From Fictibacillus sp. BK138 (lineage in GTDB: Bacteria > Bacillota > Bacilli > Bacillales > Fictibacillaceae): DNA of 64,000 bases. The stretch lies in contig NZ_SGXL01000001.1 in assembly GCF_004216955.1 (NCBI RefSeq), positions 434,001 to 498,000 on the forward strand. The letters run 5' to 3'. Positions 51,529 to 58,968 of the stretch are shown piece after piece. Position 1 is the first letter of the stretch; each line of letters starts with the position of its first letter. Made by a program: the position numbers and the translations under genes. The notes below the pieces were generated by a model that had not been told where the DNA came from, searched no databases, and saw only the letters and a program-made list of their open reading frames with translations.

Positions 51529-52783
51529 TTGCCAATCAGGAATCTCAGGAGATATGACGCTTTCCGCATTAATCGATCTTGGAGCAAACATTGAGTATAT
51601 TACAGAGCATTTAGAAACACTTCCTATTGATTCTTTTTCACTACAAGTAAAGGAAGTTGATAAAAAAGGGATCTCTTCTAAGCAGCTGGTCCTGCATTTC
51701 AATGATGATGACGATGTGGACAACCATCATCATCATCACCATCATGAGCATGGACATCATCATGAGCATGATCACCACCACCATCACCATAACGGGCATC
51801 ATTATGAACATCGGAAAGCATCAACGATTTTAGAAATGATCGAGAGCAGTCATCTTCCTGCACGTGTAAAAGAAAGAAGTTTGTCTGTTTTTCAAGTGAT
51901 CGCTGAAGCCGAGGGGAAAATTCATGGCATGGATCCAAAAGATGTCCATTTTCATGAAGTAGGTGCAATGGACTCGATTATCGACGTTATTGGTGTTTGT
52001 CTAGCTCTTGAAAGTTTAGGGGTGGAGAAGATAATCGCTTCACCCGTTCCAACCGGACATGGAAAACTAATGATGGCTCATGGACTTTATCCGATTCCAG
52101 CTCCAGCAACTGCAGAGATTTTAAAAGGAGTTCCTTTAGCCGATTTTCACGTTAAAGGAGAGCTAACGACCCCAACAGGTGCTGGATTTATAAAAGCATT
52201 AGCACATGAATATGGCAATATTCCTCCTATGGCAATAGAAAATATTGGTTATGGAGCAGGAAAAAAGGATTTTGATCATCCGAATGTTTTGAGGGCTATC
52301 CTTTTCAATGTTGAAGAAGCTGCAAAAAGGGAGCAAATATCTGTACTAGAGTGCCAATTAGATGACTTCACTGGTGAAGCATTAGGGTATTTAATGGAAA
52401 AAATGTTGAACGAAGGTGCATTAGATGTTTATTTTACCCCTGTCACTATGAAAAAAAGCAGGCCGGGAACGCTTATTACTGTTCTAGTAAAACCTGAACA
52501 GGTTTTTTCTCTAGAAGAACTTTTATTGCGAGAAACAAGTACCTTTGGCGTCCGTAAGTCCGAATGGTCAAGGCGTATATTATCAAGGGAATTCAAAGAT
52601 GTTGAAACGGCATACGGAAAAATAACAGTTAAAGTAGGAAAGTTAGAAGGAAATATCATAAAAGTGTTTCCAGAGTATGAGGATGTAAAAAAAGCTTCTT
52701 ATCAGCATAACATTTCTTTTGTTGATGTTTATTCAGAAGCTGAACGTGCATCTAAAACGCAAATAGGGTTATTAAATTCATAA
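51509..52783 (+). CDS. larC: LarC, nickel insertase, with very His-rich loop
   Basis: 424 residues in one uninterrupted frame from ATG 51509 (GAGGGGG upstream), whereas in Lactiplantibacillus the gene is read through a programmed frameshift. LYLDCQSGISGDMTL and VHFHEVGAMDSIIDVIG are family motifs; CQLDDFTGEALGYLMEKM opens the C-terminal domain. Residues 73-101 contain 21 His and likely store or bind nickel. LarC inserts Ni into the dithiolated cofactor at the expense of CTP. Confidence 0.95.
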   Translation: MKTLYLDCQSGISGDMTLSALIDLGANIEYITEHLETLPIDSFSLQVKEVDKKGISSKQLVLHFNDDDDVDNHHHHHHHEHGHHHEHDHHHHHHNGHHYEHRKASTILEMIESSHLPARVKERSLSVFQVIAEAEGKIHGMDPKDVHFHEVGAMDSIIDVIGVCLALESLGVEKIIASPVPTGHGKLMMAHGLYPIPAPATAEILKGVPLADFHVKGELTTPTGAGFIKALAHEYGNIPPMAIENIGYGAGKKDFDHPNVLRAILFNVEEAAKREQISVLECQLDDFTGEALGYLMEKMLNEGALDVYFTPVTMKKSRPGTLITVLVKPEQVFSLEELLLRETSTFGVRKSEWSRRILSREFKDVETAYGKITVKVGKLEGNIIKVFPEYEDVKKASYQHNISFVDVYSEAERASKTQIGLLNS

Positions 52784-52819
52784 TTTTATCTTAGTTTCAG
52801 CAGCTTTGGAGGTCTGGAG

Positions 52820-53482
52820 ATGAATGAAGTTGAAGTAGTATCCATTCTGAGTATAGGTTTTATGCTTGGTATTAAACATGCACTAGAACCCGACCATATC
52901 ATTGGGGTATCAACAATTGCGAGTCAGAGTAAAAAGTTATCGAAGTCAGCTTTAGCTGGTATTTTTTGGGGTTTGGGGCATACAGTGACCTTGCTTATTG
53001 TTGGCATGGGGCTTATTTTTCTTAAAAGTGATATTCCAGAAAAATATGCTATGAGTTTGGAGTTTCTAGTTGGAATCATGCTTGTGTATTTCGGGCTAGC
53101 CTCAATTTATTCGAATAAAGATAAGATTCACTCGGATACTCATGGGCAATCACAGCCAAATATAAAATTTTCATATGGTAAATCACTATTTATGGGTTTC
53201 ATACATGGATTAGCAGGAAGTGCAGCTCTTGTTCTGTTAACGATGAGTACAGTGGATAATCTTCTTGAAGGCGGTCTTTATATTCTTGTTTTTGGAGCAG
53301 GAACAGTAGTAAGTATGCTTTTCTTTACTACTCTAATAGGGATTCCTTTTATAATGAGTGCCAATAAGGAGACTTTTAATAAACCACTTATTCATCTTAC
53401 AGGCGTAATAAGTACCATATTTGGACTCTACTATATGTACAACCTGGGGGTTACGGAAGGATTATTTAAACTTTGGATTTAA
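52820..53482 (+). CDS. Nickel/cobalt permease-like membrane protein
   Basis: 220 residues with six helices. The first helix carries GIKHALEPDHIIG, the HX4DH nickel-binding signature of NiCoT/UreH-type permeases; a second metal-type motif, GFIHGLAGSAALVLL, follows in the middle. GGAGGT precedes the ATG. It ends the lar operon and presumably supplies nickel to LarC. Confidence 0.88.
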   Translation: MNEVEVVSILSIGFMLGIKHALEPDHIIGVSTIASQSKKLSKSALAGIFWGLGHTVTLLIVGMGLIFLKSDIPEKYAMSLEFLVGIMLVYFGLASIYSNKDKIHSDTHGQSQPNIKFSYGKSLFMGFIHGLAGSAALVLLTMSTVDNLLEGGLYILVFGAGTVVSMLFFTTLIGIPFIMSANKETFNKPLIHLTGVISTIFGLYYMYNLGVTEGLFKLWI

Positions 53483-53492
53483 GCACTAAAAA

Positions 53493-53525
53493 AGCCAGCA
53501 AGCTGCATAGCTTGTTGGCTCTACT
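53493..53525. terminator. Bidirectional terminator
   Basis: AGCCAGCAAGCT and AGCTTGTTGGCT form a long stem around GCAT between convergent genes. The U-tail is better on the minus strand (A-run at 53488-53493). Confidence 0.82.
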
Positions 53526-53539
53526 TAATTTAAGAGAAA

Positions 53540-54265
53540 TTAAAACCGTCGTCTCTTGTTACGGGGTTTTCGTTTTCGTCTGATAATTTTGATCTCTTTT
53601 ACTTTAATGAACCTCATGCTAATAAATAAGATGTACGTTATGAGTGCGACATAAAAGAAGATAGGCACGCTTTCGAATTTGTTCTTAGCGAGCAGGTAAA
53701 ACATATAGAATAAAAACAGCGTGATGATCGTTCCGTATCTTGGAAGCGGGATGTCTTTCAAACTCGGGATTTTGATGGTGCTAACCATCATTAATGCTAC
53801 TCCGTAAAAGATTAAGACGAAAATCCATAGCGGAATCATTTTCACAAAAAAGACTAAGAAAACAACGATGCCACCAGCAGGCGGGATCGGAATGCCTTTG
53901 AAGTATTTCATGGATTCTTCTGCGTCAGTGATATTGAAGCGCGCCAAACGGTAAGCACCAAATAGCGGGAATAGACCAGCAAGAACGTAACCCCACATCC
54001 CTAAATGCGCAAAGTAGGAGTTAGCCGCTATGAACGCTGGAGCCACACCGAACGATACGACGTCCGCGAGGGAATCCAGTTCCTTGCCAAGTGTGCCGGA
54101 AACGCCGAGGATTCGTGCTGCCCTTCCATCAACAGCATCCAGCATCATCGCGATAAAAATGAGCATGGCTGCGTTTCGGAAGTCACCATGTGTGGCATAA
54201 CCTATTGAAAGAAAACCACAAAATAAGTTCCCTAAAGTTAATAAATTCGGAATATGTTTTTTCAT
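53540..54265 (-). CDS. pssA: CDP-diacylglycerol-serine O-phosphatidyltransferase
   Basis: 241 residues, about seven helices. The CDP-alcohol phosphotransferase signature is complete: DAVDGRAARILGVSGTLGKELDSLAD, including the four Asp that bind metal. It makes phosphatidylserine from CDP-diacylglycerol and serine. The C-terminal tail is highly basic (RRKRKPRNKRRRF). Single gene. Confidence 0.93.
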   Translation of the reverse strand: MKKHIPNLLTLGNLFCGFLSIGYATHGDFRNAAMLIFIAMMLDAVDGRAARILGVSGTLGKELDSLADVVSFGVAPAFIAANSYFAHLGMWGYVLAGLFPLFGAYRLARFNITDAEESMKYFKGIPIPPAGGIVVFLVFFVKMIPLWIFVLIFYGVALMMVSTIKIPSLKDIPLPRYGTIITLFLFYMFYLLAKNKFESVPIFFYVALITYILFISMRFIKVKEIKIIRRKRKPRNKRRRF

Positions 54266-54392
54266 TGTACACGTCCTTAAAAAGTACTCTATCTCTATGA
54301 TAGACCATTTTCTGTTAAAAAGTTATGTTTTTTTGTAAAGTCATAAGCTTAACAGAAAAATGCACAAGATAAAAGTTATACAGCTCCAGAGT

Positions 54393-54869
54393 TTAAAAGG
54401 ATTGAGTGCTCTCATAAGTTAAACCACCGTGAATGTAATCGGTTAGAATCTCAATAACTCGATGTAGTTCTTCTACGGTGGTTTCTTTTCGTTTTTTAGG
54501 TTCATTTGGTACATGATGGTGATGATAAGGATTTGAGGGTACCCACGCATGTGTTCCGGGTTCATGGTTTTCATTTCCAAATGCCATGATATGCCTTGGC
54601 TGTTTGCCCATTTTTTTACGTCTTTGTGATAGTTCCCAAGCATAATGGTATTCAATAATCTGACCAGTATCACTAAGTTTTTCACTAATAAAAAGAATAG
54701 TTTCTCCATAGTCTTTGTGATCTTGAAGAGGGAGCGAAGTAATGATTTTTTTAGAACCTTTCGTATCGTAGCGGACTATTTCTGAATACTTTTTATGCTC
54801 GAATAGACGCGGGTTTTCCTCAAATAGTTTCTGAATGAATTGAAGTCGATCTGACTGAAAACTACCCAT
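54393..54869 (-). CDS. TumE-like (DUF6516) protein, candidate toxin
   Basis: 158 residues. EIVRYDT is near residue 30, and a His-rich stretch HAWVPSNPYHHHHVPNEPK is followed by TTVEELHRVIEILTDYI. This plan resembles the TumE family, toxins that pair with an adjacent DNA-binding antitoxin. The start abuts the stop of the upstream HTH gene, so the two are one operon. Sequence match was judged by eye; a nuclease or metal-binding protein of another family remains possible. Confidence 0.55.
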   Translation of the reverse strand: MGSFQSDRLQFIQKLFEENPRLFEHKKYSEIVRYDTKGSKKIITSLPLQDHKDYGETILFISEKLSDTGQIIEYHYAWELSQRRKKMGKQPRHIMAFGNENHEPGTHAWVPSNPYHHHHVPNEPKKRKETTVEELHRVIEILTDYIHGGLTYESTQSF

Positions 54870-55598
54870 CTATTCTAACTCCTGAAGTTCTTCGATTAGG
54901 TCTTTCCAATCTTTAAAATCATCAGGTTCATCTAGTTCGTATATATCGATGGTGCCATCCAAAACATCTTTAAATGCTTTTTCAAACGAAGCATTATACT
55001 GCTTTTCATACTTCTTAATTTCTTCTTTAATATTACTGATTAATTGCTTTTTGTTTACATTTCGAATGCGATAACTTTCTTGAAGGGACTTTATGCGTGA
55101 AGTCCATAATGAACTTTTTAAGTAAAACTGGTTGTGCCTTGGGTAACTGTTATGTCCAGCTTCTTTTATGCATTCTAAGCCTTGCTGGACGCGTCTTGAT
55201 AATGTGGGGCGTGAAATATTTGCCTGCTTTGTAAGGACAGAAGATGGGACTAAATAGGAGTTCTTATATGAATATAGTATAGTTCCATTTTGTGTAAGAT
55301 CATAAAAAAATTTATCTAAGTAGTATTTAACTTTTGCGAATGATGCAATCGAGTGGTTCAATCCGCTACCTTTTGATTTTAATTCTTTTTCAATCTTACT
55401 TATAATATTTTCATCAATGGTGGTATGTTTTTTGAAAATAGTGTCATTGGATTGCGTGATTCCAACTACAAAACGCTGGAATTTAGTCTGTACTGCTTGA
55501 GTGATTGATAGTAAAAGAATCACTGGGTCTTGTGCAAGATTAAAGTGGAGATTTTCAAACAATGATAAACCCGAACTTTCGTAGGTTTGAGGTGCCAT
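54870..55598 (-). CDS. HTH-containing protein, candidate antitoxin or partner
   Basis: 242 residues, mostly helical. A helix-turn-helix candidate lies in the middle (LTKQANISRPTLSRRVQQGLECI, about residues 122-145). The last 40 residues are strongly acidic (DELDEPDDFKDWKDLIEELQELE when read approximately), as expected for a segment that binds a basic partner. AAGGAGG precedes the ATG. First gene of the two-gene unit with the TumE-like protein. Confidence 0.6.
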   Translation of the reverse strand: MAPQTYESSGLSLFENLHFNLAQDPVILLLSITQAVQTKFQRFVVGITQSNDTIFKKHTTIDENIISKIEKELKSKGSGLNHSIASFAKVKYYLDKFFYDLTQNGTILYSYKNSYLVPSSVLTKQANISRPTLSRRVQQGLECIKEAGHNSYPRHNQFYLKSSLWTSRIKSLQESYRIRNVNKKQLISNIKEEIKKYEKQYNASFEKAFKDVLDGTIDIYELDEPDDFKDWKDLIEELQELE

Positions 55599-55699
55599 TG
55601 AATTTCCTCCTTTCTTTAAATTATAACATACCGTGAAACGAAAATGTGTTTTTGTTACATATAAGTATGCTCTGAATAGGTTTTAATATACAAAAACAA

Positions 55700-55731
55700 T
55701 AAAAGAAGGATTGACTCATTAGAGACAATCC
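55700..55731 (-). terminator. Terminator of the RpiR gene
   Basis: GGATTG (55708-55713) and CAATCC (55726-55731) form the stem, with a U-rich tail on the minus strand, 5 bases past the stop. Confidence 0.7.
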
Positions 55732-55735
55732 TCCT

Positions 55736-56482
55736 TTATTTCACGCTCTTCTTCAAATAACTCTCAAACAGCAAATCAATCAGCAACATTAATGTAGATC
55801 TTGCGGTGATGTCATAGCCGGCGAACTTCACGCGGTCCACTGTCATGCTCAAATTTGTCTTCACCATTTTACCTAGTGTGGAATCGGACGAGTTTGTGAT
55901 CGCTGCTGTATCAACAATTTTATACGTCAGTTTTTCAGCTGCCTGCACCAGGGTTTTCGTCTCGCCGCTTGATGAGATGAAGAACACTAGATCGTTCGGC
56001 TCCACCATGTTCGGCAGCAGGTCGATCATGTGTGATTCATAGGTATAGTGGGTCTGCTTGTTCGTCTGCATCAAAAGCTTGCTAAAATACTCGGCCATCA
56101 TTTTGGACAAGCCGACTCCGACTACGATGACGCGTTTGGCGTTTGCCATTCTCTCGCTCAATTTTTCAAGTTCACGCGTCTGGATCGTTTCGAATGCTGA
56201 GACAAACTCCTCTTTATACCGGTCAACAGGGTTGTCATCCAGTAACGATTGCTGGTTTTCAATCGTCTTCAATATATATTTCAGCTCCGAAAAGCCTTCT
56301 AATCCGAGTTTGTGAGACATCCGAACGATCGTAGTAGTGCTCACGTTGTTCACTTTTGCAATTTCAGTTAATGAATGTTTCTTCGCTTCGTCCAAATTCC
56401 CATCAATATAATAGAGCACTTGTTTTTCCGTCGGTGTGAGTTCGGCCAGACTGCTGCCGAACTGATCTAAGACTTTCCCCAT
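55736..56482 (-). CDS. RpiR/MurR-family transcriptional regulator
   Basis: 248 residues from ATG 56482 with AGGAAG upstream; an upstream start at 56530 would precede that site. N-terminal HTH (about 1-75): LTEIAKVNNVSTTTIVRMSHKLGLEGFSEL. SIS sugar-phosphate-binding domain (about 100-235): VGVGLSKMMAEYFSKLL and FISSSGETKTLV. It is divergent from the PTS operon and probably senses a phosphorylated glycosyl-glycerate or sugar phosphate. Confidence 0.93.
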   Translation of the reverse strand: MGKVLDQFGSSLAELTPTEKQVLYYIDGNLDEAKKHSLTEIAKVNNVSTTTIVRMSHKLGLEGFSELKYILKTIENQQSLLDDNPVDRYKEEFVSAFETIQTRELEKLSERMANAKRVIVVGVGLSKMMAEYFSKLLMQTNKQTHYTYESHMIDLLPNMVEPNDLVFFISSSGETKTLVQAAEKLTYKIVDTAAITNSSDSTLGKMVKTNLSMTVDRVKFAGYDITARSTLMLLIDLLFESYLKKSVK

Positions 56483-56538
56483 TCCAAACTTCCTCTTTTC
56501 CGCACATGTCTTTCCCTTAGTATAGCCCATTTTTCATT

Positions 56539-56566
56539 CTGTACAAATATACAGCGACTGTACAAA
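56539..56566. promoter_or_regulatory. Candidate RpiR operator
   Basis: CTGTACAAA occurs at 56539-56547 and again at 56558-56566. The first copy is part of the inverted repeat CTGTACAAATATACAG. It lies between the divergent regulator and PTS genes. Confidence 0.5.
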
Positions 56567-56607
56567 GATAACGCTTACTTTTGTGTTAAAACTTAAGTAT
56601 AGGAAGT

Positions 56608-56621
56608 TGGAAGTGCTTTCA
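56608..56621. promoter_or_regulatory. Probable cre site of the PTS operon
   Basis: TGGAAGTGCTTTCA fits the cre consensus with one change (T for C in the central CG). It lies just after a possible promoter (TTACTT, 17 bases, TATAGG) and 27 bases before the PTS start. Confidence 0.6.
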
Positions 56622-56648
56622 TACTAAAGAAAGATTGGAGTGAACGTC

Positions 56649-58616
56649 ATGCAACTTAGAAACATGACACATCCGAACTTAGTGATGTTCGATGTTGACG
56701 CTCAAAATAAAGAGCAAGTCATTCGGCAGCTAATTTCTAACATTGAAAAGCAAGGTTATATAGAATCAGAAGACGCTTTATTGGAAGCGGTTTTAAAACG
56801 CGAGGAGCAATCTCCGACAGGAATGGAGAAGGGCCTTGCGATTCCGCATGGTAAGTCATCTACAGTTAAGAAAGCCGTTTTCGCTGTAGCGCGTTTGAAG
56901 ACGCCACTTGAAGATTGGGAGAGCATCGATCCGAGCAATAAAGTTCAGCTCGTGTTCCTGATCGCGATTCCAGAAAGTGAAGCTGGCACAACGCACTTGA
57001 AAGTATTGTCTACATTGAGCACGAACTTAATGCGCGACGGCTACTTAGAGGGCTTGATGGCGGCAGAAACATCTGAAGAGTTTCTAAACAGACTGGATGT
57101 TGAAGAGAAATCAGAAGCTCCGGTTGAAAAAGAGTTTACGAAGACGGTCGTTGCGATTACAGCCTGTGCAACAGGTATCGCCCATACGTACATGTCGGCT
57201 GAAGCTTTAGAAAAAGCGGGCCGTGAACTTGGCGTTAAAGTACTTGTTGAAAAACAAGGGGCGAATGGAATCGAAGACGAGCTAACTGCGGATGTGATTA
57301 AAAATGCAGATGCAGTAATCTTCGCAACAGATATCGCTCCTAAAAAGAAAGAGCGTTTCGCAGGAAAAGCATATGTGGCAACACGTGTTGCTGAACCGCT
57401 AAGACGCGGTAAGGAATTGATTCAAAAATCACTCGATAATCCTGATGGCGTAGTTGAAGCAAGTGACGAAGACGAGTCATCAACAACAACTTCAAACGGC
57501 GGCGGATTCTTTAAAGACATGGTCCAAGCTGTTATGACGGGAATCTCTTACATGATTCCGGTAATCGTTGCGGGCGGTCTGATGATGGGGATCGCGAAAC
57601 TTGGTGCGATGCCATTTGGTCTTGTAAACGAACTCGCTGATCCGAAATATGCAACACACTCAAATGAACTATTCGTTATTTTGCATCATTTAGATAAGTT
57701 TGGCGGATTGATCTTTAAGTTTATGTATCCGATATTCGCTGCTTTCGTCGCCTATTCACTGGCTGATCGTGTTGGATTAGTAGCTGGATTTATCGGAGGA
57801 GCTTTTGCGGGCGGACTTCATTATACGTTCTGGAATAACCCAGAAGGTATTCCGTCTGGATTCTTAGGTGCGTTAATTCTTGGTTTGGCAGCGGGCTATA
57901 TCGCTCGTTTCTTGAACCAAAAGATTCAGTTGAACAAAAACTTGGCTGCGATGAAACCGATGTTTATCATCCCAGCAGTCTCTGTATTATCGATTTTCTT
58001 CTTAAACTTTTATATTGTAGACCCAGTGTTTGGCGGGTTGAATGTTGTTCTGCGTAACTGGATTGAAGCGGCGCAAGGTACTGGTGATGTTGTGTTAGCA
58101 TCTATTATCGCGTCTGCAACTGCCTTTGACTTAGGCGGACCGATCAACAAAGCAGCCGGTGCGATCGCAATCGGACTTGCAGCTGACGAAGTTTATCCGT
58201 TAACGGCTCGTGTATTGGCAATCGTTATTCCGCCGATTGGGCTTGGACTTGCAGTTATTATCGACAAATATGTAGTGGGACGCCGTGTATTCCCGGCTGA
58301 CTTGAGAATTGCAGGTAACACGTCACTATTGTTAGGATTCCTTGCAATCTCTGAAGGTGCGATTCCGTTCATGCTTCGTAACCCGCTGATCACGATTCCG
58401 ATCAACATTATCGGTGCAATCCTTGGAGCAAGTACAGCTGTACTTTTAGGAGCGGTTCAATGGCTGCCTCTTCCAGCAATCTGGGGCTGGCCGCTCGTTG
58501 AAAACCTATGGGCGTACCTCCTTGGATTAGTAGTAGGTGCAGGATTCATCGCATTCGCGAATATCTTTGTACGATTTGCGATTTTAAAGAAAAAAGAGAG
58601 AGAAGCACAAGTATAA
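56649..58616 (+). CDS. mngA: PTS EIIABC, fructose/mannosylglycerate type
   Basis: 655 residues from ATG 56649 (GGAG 8 bases upstream). EIIA domain (about 1-150) with active His in LAIPHGKSS. EIIB domain (about 160-260) with active Cys in ACATGIAHTYMSAE. EIIC domain (about 285-640) with eight to ten helices, for example GISYMIPVIVAGGLMMG and DLGGPINKAAGA. The domain order and length match MngA, which imports and phosphorylates 2-O-mannosyl-glycerate. The adjacent GH38 enzyme supports that over fructose. Confidence 0.85.
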   Translation: MQLRNMTHPNLVMFDVDAQNKEQVIRQLISNIEKQGYIESEDALLEAVLKREEQSPTGMEKGLAIPHGKSSTVKKAVFAVARLKTPLEDWESIDPSNKVQLVFLIAIPESEAGTTHLKVLSTLSTNLMRDGYLEGLMAAETSEEFLNRLDVEEKSEAPVEKEFTKTVVAITACATGIAHTYMSAEALEKAGRELGVKVLVEKQGANGIEDELTADVIKNADAVIFATDIAPKKKERFAGKAYVATRVAEPLRRGKELIQKSLDNPDGVVEASDEDESSTTTSNGGGFFKDMVQAVMTGISYMIPVIVAGGLMMGIAKLGAMPFGLVNELADPKYATHSNELFVILHHLDKFGGLIFKFMYPIFAAFVAYSLADRVGLVAGFIGGAFAGGLHYTFWNNPEGIPSGFLGALILGLAAGYIARFLNQKIQLNKNLAAMKPMFIIPAVSVLSIFFLNFYIVDPVFGGLNVVLRNWIEAAQGTGDVVLASIIASATAFDLGGPINKAAGAIAIGLAADEVYPLTARVLAIVIPPIGLGLAVIIDKYVVGRRVFPADLRIAGNTSLLLGFLAISEGAIPFMLRNPLITIPINIIGAILGASTAVLLGAVQWLPLPAIWGWPLVENLWAYLLGLVVGAGFIAFANIFVRFAILKKKEREAQV

Positions 58617-58637
58617 TGCTGTAGAAAGTGGTTGGTT

Positions 58638-58783
58638 TTTCATGAAAGTAAGGGTGTACTGCGTGAACAGAGATGCATTTTGCGTGAAACGGGAAGGTTT
58701 CTGCGTGAAATGAGCGGTGTTCTGCGTGAAACGGGCTGGTTTTTGAGCGAACGTGTAACAGATAAAAAACACGTACCGTAAAA
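58638..58783. repeat. Array A6: exact 21-nt period with core TGCGTGAAACG, plus constant tail
   Basis: Four units of exactly 21 bases (58660-58743) with core TGCGTGAAA, preceded by one weaker unit, end in the constant segment 58745-58783 shared with arrays A3 and A4. It separates the PTS gene from the mannosidase gene. Confidence 0.87.
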
Positions 58784-58886
58784 ACCAAAAAAACTATAAC
58801 TGTGCTTCGAAAAAGTACAAACCGACATGAAAAAAATGTTAACCATAACAATCATTTAGATAAAAGCAAAAAAAGAAAAAAGAAAA

Positions 58887-58930
58887 GGGGCGCATCTTTT
58901 AAAAAGGTGACCCCTCTTTCTTTTAAAATG
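58887..58930 (+). terminator. Possible terminator between PTS and mannosidase
   Basis: GGGG and CCCC enclose a TCTTTT/AAAAGG inner stem, followed by TCTTTCTTTT. It may reduce readthrough from the PTS gene into the glycosidase genes. Confidence 0.55.
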
Positions 58931-58968
58931 GAGTAATAAGAGTGGAGCAACTTGGGAGGGAAATCAGC

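Noticed and set aside
51509-52783. Programmed frameshift in larC
   Set aside because: Unlike Lactiplantibacillus the gene is one continuous frame from 51509 to 52783.
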